From NCBI GenBank assembly GCA_030634925.1, contig DAOVZV010000036.1, forward strand, positions 1-8,337: DNA of 8,337 nucleotides, read 5' to 3'. Below, one piece after another: positions 5,356 to 8,337 of the stretch; position 1 is the first letter of the stretch; each line of letters opens with the position of its first letter. Origin of the DNA: Sulfurovum sp. Lineage in GTDB: Bacteria > Campylobacterota > Campylobacteria > Campylobacterales > Sulfurovaceae. The translations under genes were made by a program, and so were the position numbers. Under the pieces are notes generated by a model. The model ran no database searches and had not been told where the DNA came from. It saw nothing but the letters and a program-made list of their open reading frames with translations.

Positions 5356-6653
5356 TAAAAAATCTCTTTATACTTTTATTATTTACAGGAGTCTCGATGG
5401 GAAATTCCCTACCAAAACACTATACAAAGACACTAGACAATGGGATGGAGATAGTGGTAATACCTATGGACAACCATTCAGGAGTTATCACCTCTGATAT
5501 ATACTACAAAGTAGGAAGCCGTAATGAGGTTATGGGCAAAAGTGGTATGGCTCACATGCTAGAACACCTAAGCTTCAAATCTACAGACAAACTCAAAGAG
5601 GGTGAATTTGATACTATAGTCAAGAGTCGTGGAGGAGTAAACAACGCATCTACGAGCTTTGACCAGACTCACTATTATATCAAGACAGCATCCCAAAACC
5701 TAGATATGACTCTGGATTTGTTCTCTGAACTGATGCACAATCTCAAACTCACAGATGAAGAATTCCAAAGAGAGAGAAAAGTCGTAGCAGAAGAGAGACA
5801 ATTGCGTACAGATAATAATCCTATGGGTTATCTCTACTTTAGACTATTTAATATACACTTTACATATCACCCTTATCATTGGTTGCCTATTGGATTTATG
5901 CAAGATATTATGAGCTGGAAGATAGAAGATATACGAGAGTTTTATCACAAGCACTATCAACCAAACAACGCTATATTGGTCGTAGCAGGTGATATAAGTA
6001 GTGATAATGTATTTCAAGTAGCAGAAAAATACTTTGGCAAAATAGAAAATAGATACGAAGTACCAGAAGTAACAGCCAAAGAGCCAAAGAGAGATGGAGC
6101 AAAAAGAGCCATACTACACAAAGATAGTAATACAGTAGATACCATAGCCATCACTTATGATATACCCAATTATGAACACGAAGACCAAGTAGTATTGTCT
6201 GCTATTAGTATAATACTAAGTGACGGCAAGAGTAGCAGATTTGAGAGTGTTTTGGTAAATGAAAAACAGCTAGTAAATCAGATATATGGTTACAATATGG
6301 AACAAAGAGATGATGGAGTATTTGTAATCGTTGCTATGTGTTCGGCTGATATATCTACTGATGTGGTAGAAAAAGAGATTATCACACAATTAGATAGACT
6401 CAAAATCACAGATGTCACCCAAGCAGAATTGGATAAGGTCAAGATAAATACAAAAGCCCAATTTATCTACTCTTTGGAGAGTTCAAGTAGTGTAGCAGGA
6501 CTATATGGAGATAGCTATGCCAAGGGAAATATAAATCCTTTACTTACTTATGAAGATAAATTAGATAAAATAACACTCAAAGATATTCAACGAGTAAGCA
6601 AAAAGTATTTTGACCACAACTTTTCAACAACTGTAATATTGAAAAAAAATTAG
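5352..6653 (+). CDS. Exported M16-family zinc metalloprotease (PqqL/mitochondrial-processing-peptidase-like)
   Basis: This 433-residue protein has an N-terminal signal peptide (hydrophobic to about residue 17, VSMG|NS), so it should act in the periplasm or at the membrane. The M16 N-terminal domain carries the inverted zinc motif HMLEH at residues 68-72 (two His ligands, with Glu71 as catalytic base). The third ligand, probably Glu148, is in the VVAEER helix about 76 residues later. The NASTS/DQTHY stretch that follows the motif in M16 enzymes is also present. The C-terminal M16 domain has the GKSSRF strand and a downstream IYGY, matching the Arg/Tyr pair used for substrate binding. It is therefore a complete M16B-type half-size chain, probably an active homodimer (inference). 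The substrate is unknown, and nothing ties it to PQQ synthesis. The start is ATG 5352 in an ATGA overlap with pyrD; GGAG at 5338-5341 would also suit TTG 5346, two codons earlier. The orthologous slot in H. pylori is HP1012, from memory. Confidence 0.92.
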   Translation: MIKNLFILLLFTGVSMGNSLPKHYTKTLDNGMEIVVIPMDNHSGVITSDIYYKVGSRNEVMGKSGMAHMLEHLSFKSTDKLKEGEFDTIVKSRGGVNNASTSFDQTHYYIKTASQNLDMTLDLFSELMHNLKLTDEEFQRERKVVAEERQLRTDNNPMGYLYFRLFNIHFTYHPYHWLPIGFMQDIMSWKIEDIREFYHKHYQPNNAILVVAGDISSDNVFQVAEKYFGKIENRYEVPEVTAKEPKRDGAKRAILHKDSNTVDTIAITYDIPNYEHEDQVVLSAISIILSDGKSSRFESVLVNEKQLVNQIYGYNMEQRDDGVFVIVAMCSADISTDVVEKEIITQLDRLKITDVTQAELDKVKINTKAQFIYSLESSSSVAGLYGDSYAKGNINPLLTYEDKLDKITLKDIQRVSKKYFDHNFSTTVILKKN

Positions 6654-6661
6654 GATAACAG

Positions 6662-7555
6662 ATGAGTAACTATATCACTGGTGCCTCAACGGCACTAATT
6701 ACACCATTTAAAAATGGAACACTAGATGAAGCAACTTTTGCCAAACTTATCCAAAGACAGATAAACAACGGCATAGATGCAGTTTGTCCCGTAGGAACTA
6801 CAGGAGAGAGTGCAACTCTAAGCCACGATGAGCATAAGAGATGTATAGAGATAGCAGTAGAAGTGTGCAAAGGTACAGATACCAAAGTACTAGCAGGTGC
6901 AGGAAGCAATGCAACTCATGAAGCCATAGATATAGCCAAACACGCTCAACAAGCAGGAGTAGATGCACTATTTTCAGTAAGTCCATACTACAACAAACCT
7001 AGCCAAGAGGGTCTATATCAACACTACAAAGCTATAGCATCTGCTGTAGATGTACCATTTATGCTATACAATGTACCTGGAAGAACTGGTGTAGATATAC
7101 TTCCTGATACAGTCAAGAGATTATTTGATGATGTACCAAATATTATGGGTATCAAAGAGGCAACTGGTTCTATATCTAGGGCTGTAGAGCTTTTGGCAAA
7201 GATACCAGAACTTTATCTATTTTCTGGTGATGATGCTATAGACTTTCCTCTACTAGCTAGTGGAAGCAAAGGTATCACTTCAGTTACTTCAAATCTACTT
7301 CCAGATATGAAAGCCAAATTAACTCACTCTGCACTAGATGGAGATTTCAAAACAGCAAAAGCACTCAATGATGAGCTGTTTGACATCAATCAAGTACTAT
7401 TTTGTGAGAGTAATCCTATACCTATCAAGGCTGCGATGTATATAGCAGGACTTATAGATACACTAGAGTATAGATTACCATTAGTCCCACCAAGTGTAGC
7501 AAATATGAAGAAAATCGAAGAAGTTATGAAAAAATATAAAATAGTAGGAGCGTAA
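6662..7555 (+). CDS. dapA: 4-hydroxy-tetrahydrodipicolinate synthase
   Basis: This 297-residue (beta/alpha)8-barrel class I aldolase condenses pyruvate with aspartate semialdehyde, the first committed step to diaminopimelate and lysine, in the cytoplasm. The active-site residues are all in place: Thr46-Thr47 in the GTTGES motif, Tyr110 region in SPYYNKP, Tyr136 in LYNVPGRTG, Arg141, and the Schiff-base Lys165 in GIKEATG. The C-terminal helices are complete. Length is typical (about 290-300). AGGA at 6652-6655 overlaps the stop of the protease gene and sits six bases before the ATG, so the eight-base gap still implies one transcript. Diaminopimelate feeds peptidoglycan, which fits the envelope flavour of its neighbours but is not proof of a link. 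Leucine codons are almost all CTA/CTT, unlike the first part of cysS. Confidence 0.97.
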   Translation: MSNYITGASTALITPFKNGTLDEATFAKLIQRQINNGIDAVCPVGTTGESATLSHDEHKRCIEIAVEVCKGTDTKVLAGAGSNATHEAIDIAKHAQQAGVDALFSVSPYYNKPSQEGLYQHYKAIASAVDVPFMLYNVPGRTGVDILPDTVKRLFDDVPNIMGIKEATGSISRAVELLAKIPELYLFSGDDAIDFPLLASGSKGITSVTSNLLPDMKAKLTHSALDGDFKTAKALNDELFDINQVLFCESNPIPIKAAMYIAGLIDTLEYRLPLVPPSVANMKKIEEVMKKYKIVGA

Positions 7556-7556
7556 T

Positions 7557-8336
7557 ATGTCATCAATGAAGGGGAAAACACTTGTAATTACAGGTGCAAC
7601 AAAAGGTATAGGTAAATCAGTAGCAGAGAAATTTGCTCAAAATGGTGTAAATATAGCTTTTACATATAATAGCAATGAAGAGGTAGCCAAAGAGATAGCC
7701 AAAGATTTAGAAGATAAATATGGTATCAAAGCAAGAGCATATCCTCTAAATATACTAGAACTAGATGAGTTCAAGCCACTATTTTTGGAGATAGACAAAG
7801 ATTTTGATAGAGTAGATTTCTTTGTATCAAATGCTATGATTTATGGCAGACCAGTAGTAGGTGGATATGGTAAATTTATGCGTTTGAGACCTAAAAAGGG
7901 ACTTACAAATATCTATACAGCCACAGTAGGTGCGTTTGTTCGTGGTTCACAAGAAGCAGCAGTAAGGATGGAAAAAGTAGGAGGTGGAGCTATAGTAACA
8001 CTAAGCTCAACTGGAAACCTAATCTATATCGAAAACTATGCAGGACACGGTACAAACAAAGCTGCTGTAGAAGCTATGAGCCGTTATGCAGCAGTAGAAC
8101 TAGGAGAGATGGGAATTAGAGTAAACGCAGTAAGTGGTGGACCAATAGACACAGACGCACTCAAAGCATTTACCAACTACGAAGAGGTCAAAGCAGAAAC
8201 TATCAAACGCTCAGCAGTCAATCGTATGGGTAGCCCTGATGATTTGGCAGGAAGTGTATATTTCTTGTGTACAGATGAAGCAAGTTGGATTACAGGTCAG
8301 ACACTTGTAGTAGATGGTGGAACTACTTTTAGATAA
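7557..8336 (+). CDS. Short-chain dehydrogenase/reductase, FabL-like (enoyl-ACP reductase III type)
   Basis: This is a complete 259-residue SDR. The Rossmann fingerprint TGATKGIG (residues 12-19) binds NAD(P)H. A SNAM variant of the NNAG motif lies at 91-94, the structural Asn is Asn118, and Ser150/Ser151 occupy the LSSTG strand. The catalytic pair is Tyr161 and Lys168, separated by six residues (YX6K) instead of the three of classical SDRs. YX6K, a classical glycine motif, VNAVSGG and the IDTDALKAF loop together match Bacillus subtilis FabL, which reduces enoyl-ACP in fatty acid elongation. FabL-like activity is inferred. Orthologues in this operon position have been annotated simply as SDR or as 7-alpha-hydroxysteroid dehydrogenase (H. 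pylori HP1014, from memory), with no support for the latter here. The ATG has AGGAG six bases upstream and lies one base after the dapA stop, so it is co-transcribed with dapA. The window ends one base after its stop. Confidence 0.93.
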   Translation: MSSMKGKTLVITGATKGIGKSVAEKFAQNGVNIAFTYNSNEEVAKEIAKDLEDKYGIKARAYPLNILELDEFKPLFLEIDKDFDRVDFFVSNAMIYGRPVVGGYGKFMRLRPKKGLTNIYTATVGAFVRGSQEAAVRMEKVGGGAIVTLSSTGNLIYIENYAGHGTNKAAVEAMSRYAAVELGEMGIRVNAVSGGPIDTDALKAFTNYEEVKAETIKRSAVNRMGSPDDLAGSVYFLCTDEASWITGQTLVVDGGTTFR

Positions 8337-8337
8337 A

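Noticed and set aside
1..8337. Search for insertion sequences, CRISPR repeats, tRNA/rRNA genes, toxin-antitoxin pairs, phage or defence genes.
   Set aside because: No transposase motif, direct-repeat array, tRNA-like fold or defence-type protein was seen. All genes are housekeeping, exported hypothetical or small cysteine-rich proteins.

Overview
The window reads as a chromosomal housekeeping stretch from a member of the Campylobacterota (Epsilonproteobacteria), probably a free-living Sulfurimonas/Sulfurovum-like relative. That assignment is inference from three things: low GC (roughly mid-30s percent, with heavy use of ATA, AGA and CTA codons), the style of the proteins, and the gene order pyrD - M16 protease - dapA - SDR. 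From memory, Campylobacter jejuni (Cj0804-Cj0807) and Helicobacter pylori (HP1011-HP1014) share that order. No mobile element, CRISPR array, tRNA, rRNA or phage gene is visible, and coding density is very high.

Left part (1-1672): the 3' end of folP (dihydropteroate synthase) runs rightward. It meets, tail to tail with an 8-base overlap, a leftward gene for an exported DUF945/YdgA-like protein. A 190-base divergent intergenic region (1673-1862) holds an extended -10 promoter for the leftward gene and a near-consensus -35/-10 promoter (17-base spacer) for the rightward genes.

Middle part (1863-4248): the rightward genes are a two-helix membrane protein with a cysteine cluster, a 60-residue CPXCG-family cysteine-rich protein, cysS (cysteinyl-tRNA synthetase), and a small secreted protein that looks like an outer-membrane beta-barrel.

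Right part (4291-8336): pyrD, an exported M16 zinc protease, dapA and a FabL-like SDR oxidoreductase are packed with overlaps or gaps of at most 8 bases, so they are very likely one operon. They join pyrimidine synthesis, a periplasmic protease, lysine/peptidoglycan precursor synthesis and an enoyl-ACP-reductase-like enzyme.

Three genes in a row (cysS, the beta-barrel gene, pyrD) each have a TATAAT box ending 25-27 bases before the preferred start codon. This implies short leaders and separate promoters inside an apparently continuous gene string. The pattern also settles two start codons: ATG 2313 for cysS and TTG 4291 for pyrD. I see no clear new multi-gene system. The points most worth checking are the FabL-type active site of the SDR, the cysteine-rich small-protein pair ahead of cysS, the promoter/leader pattern, and a codon-usage switch inside cysS.
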